From contig JAQISU010000179.1 of NCBI GenBank assembly GCA_029339505.1, forward strand, positions 10,959,001-11,023,000: a stretch of DNA of 64,000 nucleotides. The letters run 5' to 3'. Below, piece after piece: positions 26,840-40,900 of the stretch. This DNA is from Unio delphinus (Eukaryota; Mollusca; Bivalvia; Unionida; Unionidae). The notes beneath the pieces were generated by a model, which made no database searches, was not told the origin of the DNA, and worked only from the letters and a program-made list of their open reading frames with translations. The translations under genes were made by a program, and so were the position numbers. Numbering within the stretch: the first letter of the stretch is position 1; each line of letters starts with the position of its first letter.

Positions 26840-28636
26840 TTCATTAACTACTTAAATCTATATCGACTAATACAGTTCTGGTACATGTGGTTAGGTATTA
26901 TTTAGTACTCTTTTGTTTAAAAAACATGTATTTGTGCATGTAAATAACAAAGTATTAAATAATACGAGAAAGCTAAGCACCTTTCATGTACGCTTAAATA
27001 GCATATATTGTCATATTCTATTTGTAAGGTGACTTCTTTCGAACGGATCATCGCTGCATTGATTATATTCACCATGGAGTTAACGCAATCAGTATCGAAA
27101 CAAAATTCGTTCTGAATCCGGAACACGATCATTTTCTTCATTTCGATAATCGCCAACGATTTTATTAACCTTAATCAATTCTTTTAACATTAAATGTACA
27201 TTCCAAACACGTGGACTTTCAAGAATAGCAACGAAAGACACCCTATATACAAAGATATTTTTGCTTAAAAAACATTGGTGTTAGCCATTTGTTACGAATA
27301 TGGGTTACTACAAATAAAGAATTAAAATTTTGAGTTTCCCGAAAATATCATCTTGATATATATTACGAAGTGAATGGAAATTTTTTCTTAGCAATTTTTT
27401 AAAGGAGCATTTTTACAGAAAGTTAGGCAAATGCGTAATTAATGTGCGTTTGCTTTATTCCTTTGTGTTGAAAATGAAGCTAAAGTTTTTCAGTTCAGGC
27501 CTTCTATAGGTTTTATTTTCATGTTTATAATTTTGCAATGTGAGCATTGCTCAACCATCAAAATATTGCATATATTTAGTTTGAATATCTGACTGAACTA
27601 AGTAAATGTTAGACGGCTTGCTCACTTCTCGAAATGTTTATTCCACTTCCAAAGGTTATTGCAAAAACTGCTATCCCTTGTAAAGTCTATTAATAGTTTA
27701 TCTTTATATGTTCATTTCATCATAATGAGTAGTGTATATGTTTCAAGATCAGACAAATGTCTTTATTTGGCTTTCGTTGTTTCGTTTTTAATATATCAAA
27801 CAAATTCAGAAATAACATAATGTATTTTGAATATGCGTTTATAATGTTCAAAAAGATTGCTTTTTCTGTTAAACTAGATTTATAACTTTTGATATGAGTT
27901 TGTTTTAGAATAGTATAATTCTAATTAACTTCTTGTATTAATATATTAATAAATGACCCTATGCAAAAAGAAAGATTTTATAAAAAAATCAGTTGGAAAA
28001 GAAATTGACAGCACATGCCCTTTTAACAAAAAGATGGTAGCATTTAATGGATTAGAATATTGAACATTAAATGTTACGACTTTTACGGATATAAGCCATT
28101 TAATTTGTAAGCGACAAATACAATTATGGAACAGGGTAGTGCCACCATTAAAAAAATATAGATATTAATAATTGTTGGTGATATAAAGTGGGAGATGGAA
28201 TTATTAACTTCTAGATATCCTTTCAGGTATTAGTATTTAAACAAATTCAGAAGAAATAATTTTACCAAGAACATATTTGCAATGGCCATGGGCTTGTTTA
28301 CCGAAGAAGATTTAGTTCGTAAGTTCAATGGCATAATTGGATTGAACATAGCAAAATATATAGAAGATGACATTTGTCGGGGATCTTAAAATTACGTATT
28401 GTATTTGTAGTACCTCATTACATGTCCACATACAAAGACTTATACTATACGAAAAGAAGTAAGAAACCATGGTATTTTTAACTCAAAAGATGATAGTGTA
28501 GTTAATCAGAACAAGATTGAACGAAACAACAAGATATGACTAGTACGGATATAAGTAAAGTCCATTTTAATCAGCAAATTCAAATTGTGGAAGAATGAAT
28601 TGCCCCAGTAGACAAGATACATATATACATACATGA

Positions 28637-28667
<31 letters not shown>

Positions 28668-29977
28668 CATACATACATACATACATACATACATACATAC
28701 ATACATACATACATACATACATACGTGAATTGGGCAATTCCATGGGAAACAGCTAAGAAACTGAGAGTAAGAATGTTTAAGAATTATATATACATGGACA
28801 GAGGTGACTGACATATAAAAATGGAGTTATTGGCTTTAATATTTATTCAAGTATTAGTTTAATTATTTTGAAATATACCAATATTCCTCGACTAAATTTG
28901 TAACGGACATGTGCTTTTTTACCAAAGAAAATTAGGTTCATAAGTTTAATGATATATTGCTATAACCGAACCCTAACGATATTGGAGATAACATCAATCG
29001 GACATGTGAAAAATCTGCTTTTAAATATAAATAGTTGTTTTACTTTATGGAATCTACTGTTTTATCATCCTAACTAGCTAAGTAAAGTTTTCAATGATCC
29101 TCAGTAAGTAAAATTGATTGATCGATTGTAATTTTACGACGAACTATCACATGTATGCTATTTATCGCTATACAAAATATTATATGCATGATTATTTAAA
29201 TTTATTAAAATGGTTTTATATCGAGCAGCGATATCAAAATCAAAAACTTAAATTAAAACGGTAAGATGGTAAGGCTAAGATATAAAGCTTCCAGATCAAA
29301 TGGGTACGTAAATGGTATATGATAATACGAACAGATTAAACAAAATTAAAGGACGGTATATTCATTTGTATGAAGCAGTCCGTTTTACTAAGGTTGGCTT
29401 GATGGCGTGAAGTTTATCATTCACTGCATTATTCCACGATCCATGCCACGTCTGGCGTAAAGACTTTAATACTGTGTTTAAAATCAGAACACGATTTTTA
29501 TCAATCATGTGGTTTCTATGATAACAAACAGTATATTGTATTGAGCGATGTACTCAACTCATTTTAAAACAGGATGTGTTCATAATAATGGTTGCTTTAT
29601 TTGTCTATTGTGTTGTGACTGAAGTGATAATAGAGAAAGGGAGTAGATGATGCTGTTTAAACTACGTTGGTTGTTCATATTCAGAGCCAACGTTATCCTT
29701 TTGACTTAGCTGAACAAATAGATGAGCCACTTTGTTAGCGAAAATATGCTGTGTGTTATTTACTAACAAAGGATGCAGCAGCTTTTTCCTCATTTATCTA
29801 CCAATATAAATTATTGTATAGTTTTTAAATTTGGTGGGGAGTTCATGACACGAGTGGTGGTGGAGGGAAGGGTTTGTCTTGGACTTATTTCAATTGTGTA
29901 GCTTGAAAAGTACTCTTGGTTTAAACAACCAGGGAGATGGAAGGCCTATGATTGTTAGAAAGATCAATTTGGTATTG
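26840..29977. other. Block B private sequence with a degenerate tandem duplication
   Basis: About 28.0-28.4 kb resembles 28.5-29.0 kb (for example TACGGATATAAG, then GGAGATGGAATTATT / ATGGAGTTATT, and CATTTGTCGGG / CATCAATCGGAC). No coding sequence was recognised. Confidence 0.5.
28629..28723. repeat. ACAT microsatellite
   Basis: About 24 ACAT units, inside the sequence private to block B. Confidence 0.95.
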
Positions 29978-30873
29978 TCAAGGATGGATGACATTGTAAC
30001 GCCGAAGAATGGTATGTCGTTTAGGTATTTTTTCGTATAAGGTTGTGTGTTTGGAGTGAAAAACAGCAGAATTAAGTGGGGTTGATCTTAACAGATCATA
30101 ATGTGCGGACATAATTTCTCTTCGATGAAAAAAAGATGGATCGTTCAGTTCAGCAAGGAAACTTTTCACACAGGGAGTTCTTAAATGCTCCTAGATCAAG
30201 TCATTTTCCGTCAATAATAGGATCCAGCATGTTCAATGATGAATTTTTGACTGATCCATAAATAATAACGCAAACATTTGTTTAGTTGGGAGCAAATAAA
30301 CGTTCTATAAACATTTCCAATGACGTTGTTATCATTAGTCCATTTAGCATGCACCAATACTTGAAGTAGATGTAGATATTTCAGGCATTTAGCTTTTAAG
30401 CTTGTAATGTGTGAAATGAAAGTCCTTTTGCCGTCGAAGATAATACCCCTACGTCTTTGCGTCCTCAACAACATGGATAGTTGCTCGGTTCAGCGTGAAT
30501 TTACATTCATTTTGATGTCATCGTCACTGACACAACTGCAGGCATACAATGTTTGATTTCTAAAATTTTAAACCGTTAGCAATTTGTTAGCTTGTTGAGC
30601 ATTGGCTGTAATTGTCTTTCATTTAAATGCATGTGCTTGGAACCTATTCGTGTATTGAACATATGAAATGAAAGAAGGATGACTGCCTTGTGGATCCAGA
30701 TCGTGCAGGTTATTTTCTATCCGTACGTCCATGTCGGCTAACATGCCTTTTTGATAATTTGCTTGAAATTTTTGTCTGACTTCTTTTAACACATGGAATA
30801 AGAAGGCAACATCAGTTGAATGTTCTAATATCGTATGGTGTGAAATGTGACCTGTAATTGTCTTTTTAATCAC
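29978..30873 (-). mobile_element. Jockey-like LINE reverse-transcriptase fragment
   Basis: The minus strand reads NERQLQPMLNKL, then GIIFDGKRTFISHITSLKAK, KCLKYLHLLQVLVHAKW, VIYGSVKNSSLNMLDPI and ALRTPCVKSFLAELNDPSF in shifting frames. This is the order of the thumb region of Jockey-superfamily reverse transcriptases (GLIFD.KLTF..HI..LK..C..ALN.L). It is a second LINE lineage, distinct from the CR1-like copies, with many frameshifts. Confidence 0.65.
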
Positions 30874-31113
30874 AAACAGAGACGGTGCGGCAAGCGGTTT
30901 GATAGCATCTGTAGATTGTATAACGGTGTAGCGTTGAAATTATCTTCAGATTTGTCGAGACAGGTTCAATCTCGACAACACGTCTATAATAAAAAGCAGT
31001 GTATTACATTGTACGGCCTCTGCTCAACAACCGTGATCCTTTCCACCACTGACATGGGATGCAACACACGGCAAACAGGGTGTCTCTACTTAATCGCCTC
31101 TCAAGACGCGTAG

Positions 31114-33166
31114 TTAGGACATGTTGGGCCTATTATGCAATAACGGTCCTGCAGAGGTTAAGTAATTAGGGTAGATACCCAAATTACAATGTCATCTAGA
31201 TAAAGACAATTGTATTGACATAAGATAGACTGGATAATAACATATATTTGTACAGACAGTGGTAGCCCCCCTCCCGAATCTAAAGAAAGATAAATATGTA
31301 GACATAGACAAATGTTCCAGTAGTATGGTTACGTCGATTGGATTGTCAAACACAAATAATAAATTTTATACATGCAAATGGTTGCACTTCTAGGCAAGCC
31401 TTTAAAACGTCTTATAAAAGTTAATATGTTGAAGGGGAGGCAATAAAGTTACAAAGTTTTAAATTGATACCTGCAAAGGGTTACACTTGGTGTTTGGTCA
31501 TTTGTGTGTTAAATATCTTTCCAAGGTAAGCAATACAATTCATGTTTTAATAAAAAGCGTATATTCATGTTAGACTTATGGATATTAAATTTTCAACATC
31601 GAAGCCTAAAATTAATTCCCTCTCTTTATCCCTATTATTTTTAGATCGTTGCCCAGAGAAACACTTTCACACATACACACATTTGCTGTATTAAAATGGT
31701 AAATAAGCTATGAACATCCAACTATATCTTAAAAATATATTCAAAGATTACAATGAAAAGTATGGGGAAGTTGAGGAAGATGCCATGCACCCGTCTCATG
31801 ATAATATTTGCCTATATCGTCAGAAATAACAAAATCGATACAGACAAACGTCTCAGCAAATATCGATTTTAACTGGTATTGTTTAGAAACTGAGATACAC
31901 CATGTCAGATCGACTAGCTAATACCCGTTTACAATTACAATACTGGATTCCCCGTTTTGCTCTATAAATAGTTATTTTGGTTCATTCATAATTGTATATT
32001 TCCCAGTATAATACATGATTCCACTCCTCTCAAAATGTATTACGGATATGATGGATTATCTGGCGTAGTTAGTGTTGTTTTACACAGAAGAAGCTGACTT
32101 GTTAAATAAATAATAAAGAAAATGTTATACTCAGTATATTGAAGTCATTTGTTCAAGTATTCCTGTTTGAGAGTGTTCATCACGTACGGATGTTTCCTCT
32201 CTAGCAAATTCAATAGGAGTTTATTCATTTGTTTGATAGTTTCTGAACTTTTTCTTATAAGCTTCAGAGACTAACCCATGACCCTTTAAAATGGATTCCT
32301 TAATCGCATTATAGACATTGTATTGGTTAATCGACAGTGAATTGGAAATTTAAAAAACATTGCAAAGGGCTACAAATTATCATAACTGTTATCATGGCAA
32401 TTTCAAGTTTTCTGCAATATTTTCAAAACAGGCACACTATTTGTCTACTTCCCTTTCTCTGAAAACGGGCACTAACCTAATATTTGTACAAGATCAAAAC
32501 AAATTTGGATTTAAATTATAAACCTGCTTACCACTTGGCAGGTCCAATTCGTTTAATTTAAATTGATTTTCACTCACTTTGTTCCAACTGCATTTGCTTT
32601 TCGTTCTAACGTTCCTGTCTCTATCTTCGCTTTCTCTAACGATAACTGTATTTTTTTTGTAGTTAATTAGTGTAACTGCATTTGTTTACTTTCTCGTTTT
32701 CTTCTGCCTAAGGTTGTATTTGTTTTTCTCCTTCGCTTTATGATAATCGAGCTTAGTAAACTACAATCCGTTCTTGTATTTTAATTTTAATACTTCTACT
32801 TTCAGATTAGAGACTGCTACTTTGATCTAAAGAACTCATTCTACTAAATATTGGACCAGTACCTTTTTATTTCTTCTTTCGTTAAGGACCCCTTTACCTC
32901 AGGAAAATCATATTTTCTGGCTATTTAAATCAATACATCTTTTTGAAAAATTCAAATTGTTCCAACGTAGGATTTAAAAGAAAGATTTACACTTTTGATG
33001 ACATTTTAGAAAACGTTTGTCTATTTCACATTTCATATTTAAAAAAATTAAGGGAATTTTTTAATTTCAACACAAGTGAAATAGTTTAGTCAATATTGAA
33101 GTATTTGAGCAAATAGAAAAAACAATTTTAAACTTAAAAACAATTGCTTTGACTGAGATATTCGTA

Positions 33167-33244
<78 letters not shown>

Positions 33245-33284
33245 TTCACGTATACAATGGTAGCCATCAATATAGAAATAATTT
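31114..33284. other. Noncoding sequence downstream of the lectin gene
   Basis: From about 32455 it is homologous to the region downstream of the dead lectin exons. The rest has no recognised features apart from the TA array. Confidence 0.55.
33169..33242. repeat. TA microsatellite downstream of the lectin gene
   Basis: Pure TA, about 74 bp, just past the poly(A) signal region. Blocks A and A2 have TA arrays in the matching position relative to their dead lectin exons. Confidence 0.95.
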
Positions 33285-33290
33285 TTTATT
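33285..33290 (-). promoter_or_regulatory. Poly(A) signal AATAAA of the lectin gene
   Basis: AATAAA on the minus strand (TTTATT on plus), 52 nt downstream of the lectin stop codon. The dead last exon in block A has an AATAAA in the matching position at 19270-19275. Confidence 0.55.
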
Positions 33291-33341
33291 CTGCATATTG
33301 CTCTTATAATCATGTATAGATCTGTTTACCACAATTCCTGG

Positions 33342-33577
33342 TTACATTAACATTTTTTGACAAATATGACCATTTTGTCTCGTACACAATTCATCGTTAG
33401 CCATGAAGTCATCAGATATCCCGATTTCTAGACAATTTTCGTCTCCGTTTATATTGTCAGGCTTATCCAGCCCCCAAAAGTTAGCATTGTTTAGAATCTC
33501 CTCTCCTCCCACCGTGCGAAAATTGCCCCCGCCAGTTGGTCGTCGAGCCCCCAACCAGATAAATGCAGCGCAAGTGC
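33342..33577 (-). CDS. Lectin exon 4: C-terminal half of the C-type lectin domain and stop
   Basis: The acceptor CTGTTACAG leads into GTCAAFIWLGARRPTGGG, then NANFWGLDKPDN, GDENCLEI, DDFMANDELC and NGHICQKMLM-stop. These are the WIGL-like motif, the sugar-site loop, the second conserved Cys pair and the last strand of the fold. In classical calcium-binding domains the positions read EPN or QPD and WND; here they are KPD and AND, so calcium binding may be altered. The poly(A) signal AATAAA is at 33285-33290. Confidence 0.8.
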
Positions 33578-34924
33578 CTGTAACAGAAAAATTGGTTATA
33601 AGCATTCTCCACATTGCTCTCATTATCATGTATCAGGTATTTGTTAAACTCTTTCCTCATGTCAAACGAATTCTCTGTTCCGCGATTATTATCAGATTGG
33701 CCAGGATTCCAAAAGTTATCTCCGTTTGATATTAGGTCTCCTATCACCGTAACAAAGATTGCCCCCACTACTTGGTCTTGAAGCCCCCAAGCAGAAAGTT
33801 GTATAACAACGACCTAAAAACAAATCATTGGGTATATGTTCTGTATTTGAATGTAAAACGTTTAATCTTTGTAAATAATTACAAATATAAATCATTACAG
33901 CGATGACAACTAAGGGGGGATTTACTCTGCCAGCCGAATATTGATTGATTAAGATTATGCAGCAATTTATATTACAATAGTTGGCCATAGTTAAAGATTT
34001 GGACATTGAATACATCTCTAAGTGTTAACTGGCAATCTAAACAGATCAAAATTATTTCATGAATAAGAAAGAAAAAAGACTAGCAATGAAGGAGTAAGAC
34101 AACTATAATAGGTTCTATCGGATCGTCAAAATGAAAATAGTGACCAATTTTTTAATTAAAGTGAAACTATTTAGTATAACGTTAGTTAAAAAAATTCAAA
34201 TATTTCAACAAAACAATATTTCAGAACGAATACATTTTGTACTATATTATTTTCTCAGAATAATCTTAAATTTCGATGAATCGTTTTCAAAAGATTTCGT
34301 TGCTTGGAAATTGCTTGGAATCTCCTGTCTTCCTACCGCGCGATTTTGTTTATTTACTGCTAAATTATCGTTCTATATTCTGGAGAATTTCTACATTTTC
34401 TCACATCGGAGCGAAATCTTACTTTAGCTCTAGTAGCCCTTGGTATTCTGGTTGGATTTCAAGACATCCTAACATACATCGGATCGTTAACTGATATAAA
34501 GTTAAACATAATCCGCTGAATGTATTGCATGCGCAGATGATAATGTTGGTGCATCAACGGAGATAGGTATTTTCGATTCCTCTCCTGTGAGGACTTAATT
34601 GAACGTTGGAATTCATCGTTGTGTCATCAGTCTGATAACTAGCAGTTGAAATAGCAACTCTCTGCCAGGTAGAGGTCCCATATGGTTTGTTTCTATTTTG
34701 CAAACAGGCAAGTAATTTTCGCCTGTAATTAAAACAATGAATTTATTCTAATTTTTGGCATCAAATGGTGTACTTTTAATTGTGCAAGCGCGATGTCTTT
34801 CACTGAAAAAGCAGTTGGAATGTAGGACGCTGAATTCAGGATTGATTGAGTCGGCTGATATCGTTGTGTTTTATGGAGTTTTATTAACGACGATCTGCTG
34901 CTGCGGTTATTGCGATGACGATTC

Positions 34925-34960
<36 letters not shown>

Positions 34961-37900
34961 CATTATTATTTTTTCCTAATCAAAAGTAGGCATTGCCTCA
35001 TTGTTAATCTTGATAATTTATGTAAACGTAATATGTGATATTTAAACTTGATGATACCAGCGAAGATAATTGGGAGCATGCTTAAGTCGCTGTACGCACC
35101 TTAATTATATACATATGTAGTTTTAATTTTCTAAACATGTGGATAGGTTTTGCAATGATATTAAGAACATAAGCAATTGATGTTTTACTGAAACAAATTG
35201 TTACAACTACCTGTTTTATGATCATGTACAGATGACGCCGTTAAATACACATTTTTTCCGTTTCAAAAATCTAATTATCAGATTAAGCAGCAATTGCGTT
35301 TTACTAGACACAAATGGACCTATGATAATCATTCCGACATAATTTAGTAATCCGGCATCATGCTAATCCGGCTCTTGCTTTCCTGTTGCCGAAAATCACT
35401 TACATCCATGAAGAATAAAATAATATGGATTTAATATTGTGTGAAATGAACCGCGCTCACTCACACAAGTGAACTAACAACTACTCTAGCAAGAAAAAAG
35501 AGATCAGTAAATACAGGTAAGTATGAAAGATTTGGCACAAATTAAATATTCCTATTCCAAACAAAATTAAAAAGGAAATTAAGTTGACATTTAGTTTGCA
35601 AAACTATCAGGAATGCCGTGGGATAAATGAACAGGTTACAACACCTTTCTAGTATAACTAATGCGGTACTGGTACTTGACTTGATATTTGACTTAACAGC
35701 CAAGATCAACCGAAATCCGGAGAGTATCCGGTAAACGCTATTGATAAAGCGTGTCACGCTTATGATGTAACTTTCACAACTAAAAATCTGCAAGGTAAAC
35801 ATATTGTAAATGTACAATTAATGCATGAGTTAAATTCCATAAACATATCGTTTAAAAAAATGTTACCTAAATCGTTGTTGAGATCTGCGAAGACATTTAA
35901 ACAAGCATTAGGAGCTAGTAATTAATCAACCAACTATTATCATAATATTTTCGACTTATTACTGTTGAATGGATTATTGAGAAGGTAGTTCAGCAAATAG
36001 CACATTTGTCGAAGCAGCTGGTTTCGAAAGTTCTACTGCTGAAAAAAATTAGGATGATAGACAATATGGCACATTTATATACAACCGCCTAAAACAATTC
36101 GGTACGCAGATTTTGATGGAAGACATCGATTAGCATCCCATGCGCGTTAACTGTCGTAGATATTACAAATATATATTACGAAATAGAGCCATTATCAACA
36201 ACGATAACAACTCGTTTAGCTTTTGCGTTTGAATGAATTTACGACGTCGAGATCTACAATGTCCACAGATGCCACAAGTTGGTACTGTCGAAGAAATTTC
36301 ATGGCGCAGTATCATTGCTGATGACGCAACATAACGTCCAAATACTACGCGGGCATACCTAAAATACACTGTGATCAAGCAAATGTTGATTAAGTAAATA
36401 TAACACTTGCTGAGCTGTTATTTCTATATCAATATGTGAAAGAAATAAATCAAAATATGACATCTCGCGAATTGGTATCAAGAATACCAAGTGCGATAGT
36501 TGCATTGAAAAAAATGAAATATTTGGAATTACTTCCACGAAATCGATCAAAGCAATTACTATAAACATATACCCGTAAAACGACCAGATTTTGTTAAAAC
36601 AACAAGTGCTGGGTACTGTTACTATACAATATTTATATGAACCTGGTGAATTTGAAGATGGGGAAAAAAGTGACTGATCCTATCTGGATTATCACAGTAC
36701 ATAATTTCAGAGTGGTAAGATCCGCGGGAAGAACTGCAATCAACAGACTAGATTCAAATAATCCTCAACGTGTATTTATACGTGAACAATTACAAGTAAT
36801 TCCTGAAAACACACAAGTACCACCGCTATTACTTAACTAGCGTCCCTTCGTCGATTACTCTCAGGAGAGGTTAGCAACATATTTTAAGATATATGCTCAA
36901 AACTAATATCTCTTACATCAACGGAAACTGACTTTGATCATTATTTGAATATTGCCACATAATGATTGTATTACAGTTCGTAAAATAATTATTCCGTTGT
37001 TGTTAATAATTACAGCATTAATATCAAAATCGCGATTTATTTTTGTCACTTTATAAACTGCGATTGTTTTTTCTAATTTATATAATCTATAATTTCGTTG
37101 TTAGTTTTAGTTACATTTATTATAACCCTCGGTAGCTGAGTTATTTTTTTAACTCGTGATCATCAATAATTCAATGAACTGTATCAGTATTTATTAATGA
37201 TTATACTTAGTATTCCACTTTCCAACGTGTCCGTAATCACAACAGCTTAGTTGCACGTCTTTGAAAAATTCAAATCGTGCTAGCTTCCACGAATTTGTCT
37301 CTCTTGAAAACTGAGCTGCAACTGACGGAATTGTAAAACAATACATTTAGTAATTGTTCAGTGTTCTCGATTGAACATTTCTGAGCTAGAATTGTTATAT
37401 CTTCATGAAGAGATTTTTTAGGATGTATTCCGCTGATCGATTTTCAAATTTATCATATTTTTCATCACTTCAAGAACAAACAAACATAGTGATACATGAT
37501 CCTGTTTATGTTTCTCGCGATTCAGTCAAATAAATCCCACTTATAAATGTAACTCTTTTTCGTGGAAATAACATTACTGCGTAGTCTACGTATGCGCATT
37601 ATGATCAATACATGAAATCGAAGTTTGTTTCAATTTATATTTTGATTCATGTAAAATTTCTCGTGCTGTAGGTTTTACTTTTATTGGTCATTTTAGTGAT
37701 GTGTCGATCGTAGATACATCATGAATTGTATCTCCGGTGTCCTTGACTATCTCAGCAAATTCGGTTAATTTTTATGTCGTATATCCGTTTAAACAATTCC
37801 ACAATATGCATTTGTTAAATGTTGTTTTACTCGTTCAGCTTCAAAACTGTCATTACTGCAAAATCAATAATAATATAGTTTTAATTCATTGGATATATCC

Positions 37901-40900
37901 CGTAATCATCAATAATGGACTTTTAATTCTGTAGATATATCCCGTAATCATCAAAAATGGTTTTATAATTCATTACATACATCCAGTAACTATCAATAAT
38001 GGACTTATAATTCAGTGGATATATCAATGTAAATAACAGTGGTGAGAGGATAGGCTGCAATATAGTACGGTTTGACAAACAGGTCACTGTTTCTGGCTTG
38101 GATCTTGTACTCAACAACCCAATTGCTTTATTAGCAAGGACAGGATCACGTTTGTTGCGGATTGGACCAACTACACCATGAAGAACTTCCACAAAGATTG
38201 TGCATCTCATACAAGGTCAACAGTTACAATTTTACTCGACACCTTTTTTATTGAAATAGGTGTTTAAATGCAACCATACTGGACAAACAAACGGCACAGA
38301 CACTTACAATTTCGCCAATCGAAAATATATTTTTAAAGTAAAGTTTAATGTACTAGCTGAATATAATAGTACTTGCAAACCTGACCCTGTCAATGCTAAT
38401 TAAAAACTTGCTATATTGAGTTGACATTACAGTCACAATAGCCACAATGATGGGATTAGTAACTTATGGGAATTTCAATTACGATTGCTAGCAAATATCA
38501 TTTACCGATAAAAGAGTACTGCACGTTTCACTCATACACCTCGGACCTGATATGATGATATTCTGGGACGAAAAACACTCCACCTTCCTAGTGACTGCAT
38601 ATCAATCTTTGTCGTCCTCCTTTTGTAATTGAACTTTCTTAGTGCAATGAGAATAAATTAAACCTTTGCCAACTGACTCAATATAATAGCATTTCATTGT
38701 TGCTAAATCATCAATAACATACTTATAATTCAGTGGATATGTCCCGTAAATAACAGTGGTTAAATGATAGGCTCCAATATAATACGGTTTGACAAAACCG
38801 GTCAATATTTCTGGCATGGATCATTTACTCAACAACCCAATTGTTTAGTTAGCAAGGACACGGTCACGTTTGTTCGCGGATAGCACCAAAGACAACAAGA
38901 AACACTTTCGCCACGATTTTGCATCTCATCTAAGGTCGACATTTACAATTTTATGCGACACATTTCATATTGACAAAGGTGTTTCATTGCCACAATACAT
39001 GAGAAACAAGCGGCAAAGATAATTCAAATATCACCAATCGAAAATATATGTTTAAAGTTTAATGTACTAGCCGAAGATAATAGTACTTGAAAACATGACC
39101 CTGTCCTTGCTAATTAAAAACTTACTGTACTGAGTTAACATTTGAGTCACAATTGGCCACAATGAGGAGATAAGTAACTTATGGGAATATCAATAACGAT
39201 TGCAAGCAAATGTCATTTACCGATAATCATTGCAAGTTTCACTCATACACCAAAGTCTTGATATGATGATATTCTGGGAGGATAAAACTCCATCGTCCTA
39301 GTAAATGCATATTAGTCTTCGTCGTCCTCCTTTTGTAATTTCATTTTCTTAGTACAATGACAATAACTTAAAAGTTTGAAAACTGATTCAATTTAATAGC
39401 ATATCTTTTTAACAATAAATATACCATAACTTACTCAAACCGTTGTGGTCTAACACCAAAATGTAACAATTCCTGGATTACATTATTCTCAATAACACCA
39501 GATTTGATTGGCACCCGACTAATTAATCTTTACTTACTTATTAATGGTCATACTAATGGTAAGCAGTAGTGATAAAGTATGTGCTAGTATATTAATCAAA
39601 TTTGACTGTTTACCAGACTCTCCTATTGCTAGGTCTCTGAAAAACTGGAAGTTACACTCGGAGGGCACTAAAAGGTCGCCTCCTTCATTTTGACAGACTC
39701 TGCGTGCCTCAGACCAATCTCCGCACATTGAAGAATCATATCGATAACAGAATTGCCCACACTCTTCGGAGTACAAGGAATATCCTGCTGAACATACTGG
39801 AGAAAAATTAACATTAGTTGATGGTAATGATACCATCCTATCTCAGCGAACAATGTAAATGTAAAAATAATTTTCAGAACTTTTAAGCAAAAAACTTATA
39901 GAAGACTTCATATGCCACTCTTTGTTTCTTTTATTTGATATAAACATAGAAATTTGTAACAGTACTATTAAGCAATGAATGATCTTAATAATAACATACA
40001 TCAATATGAAACTGATATTAATGAATTATGAATGCATTATAAATATATACATCCAAAAAGCATAGTTTATTTCAAACATATTTCCTTGCCATGTTTTTAT
40101 CAAGAAAAGCATATGGATCGAAGGTCTTAAAACTTAGTATGCCATCTCCAACAGGAAATAGTACTTTTAAGATAGCCCTATCTGGTGTTTGTATGAAGTG
40201 TACAACTGATGATACTACTACATCCAGCGTTCATCAAATTAAATCGTCTATACAAGGACAACACGTACATTAATACAATCTTATAATAATGTGTTTTTTC
40301 TCTACAAAAATACATATATCTATGAATTAATTATGTCGATTTTATTAAATGATTTCTAGTTGTCAATACTGCATATTGGAAAACAGTTGCAGGCAAAGCG
40401 ATGCATAACGCCACAGACCCAGATGCTTAATTTTTTGGAGGACTATTTATTCATTACTTAACATATAATAACATTATTGTTTCTAAAAAAATATAGCGCT
40501 ATTTCATTGGGTCAGTTCTCCTCATGTACGATTTATGCATATCTTTTTCAAATCTGCCTATTGTATATTTGTGTTTTACCAGATGAAACAATGTTAAAAA
40601 AATTATAAAATTTATTAAGAGTTATAATTTATGTACTTATGTTCGTAGGAAAATACGCATGTTGAGTGTTGAATCGAATAACATTTTCTGTTTCCAAATA
40701 CGACTTCTAAACTAAGAACATAGAACGATTATTGTCGTGGCGGATAAAGTGTGATGTGTGCGCATGAAAGAGCATAACAGAGACAAGAATGAAGAGACGA
40801 TATGAAAGTCACCTCTGGCCGGCGTAGTTGGGGCTAATGTTGTAGGTTTAATTCGGGCAGTCGTCGTAGGTCTAATATTTCTCTGACCATGAATGTTTCC

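Larger units (their letters stand above)
24595..33813 (+). repeat. Older paralogous block B
   Basis: Diverged but colinear with 13.9-19.6 kb of block A. 24613-25170 matches 13901-14430 (for example GAAACATCTAACGAAA), 26020-26370 matches 15355-15715, 26590-26760 matches 17400-17550, 32455-32560 matches 18440-18540, and the lectin exon at 33342-33577 matches 19333-19530. Extra DNA between 26.8 and 32.4 kb includes an ACAT array and a LINE. This points to an ancient tandem array of lectin gene units. Confidence 0.7.

Noticed and set aside
36163..36378. Minus-strand ORF with CGICGHCRSRRRKF resembling a small zinc knuckle
   Set aside because: Isolated, no splice or homology support, short.
36637..36840. 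67-codon plus-strand ORF with an ATG in lectin intron 3
   Set aside because: No recognisable motif and no second copy; consistent with chance.
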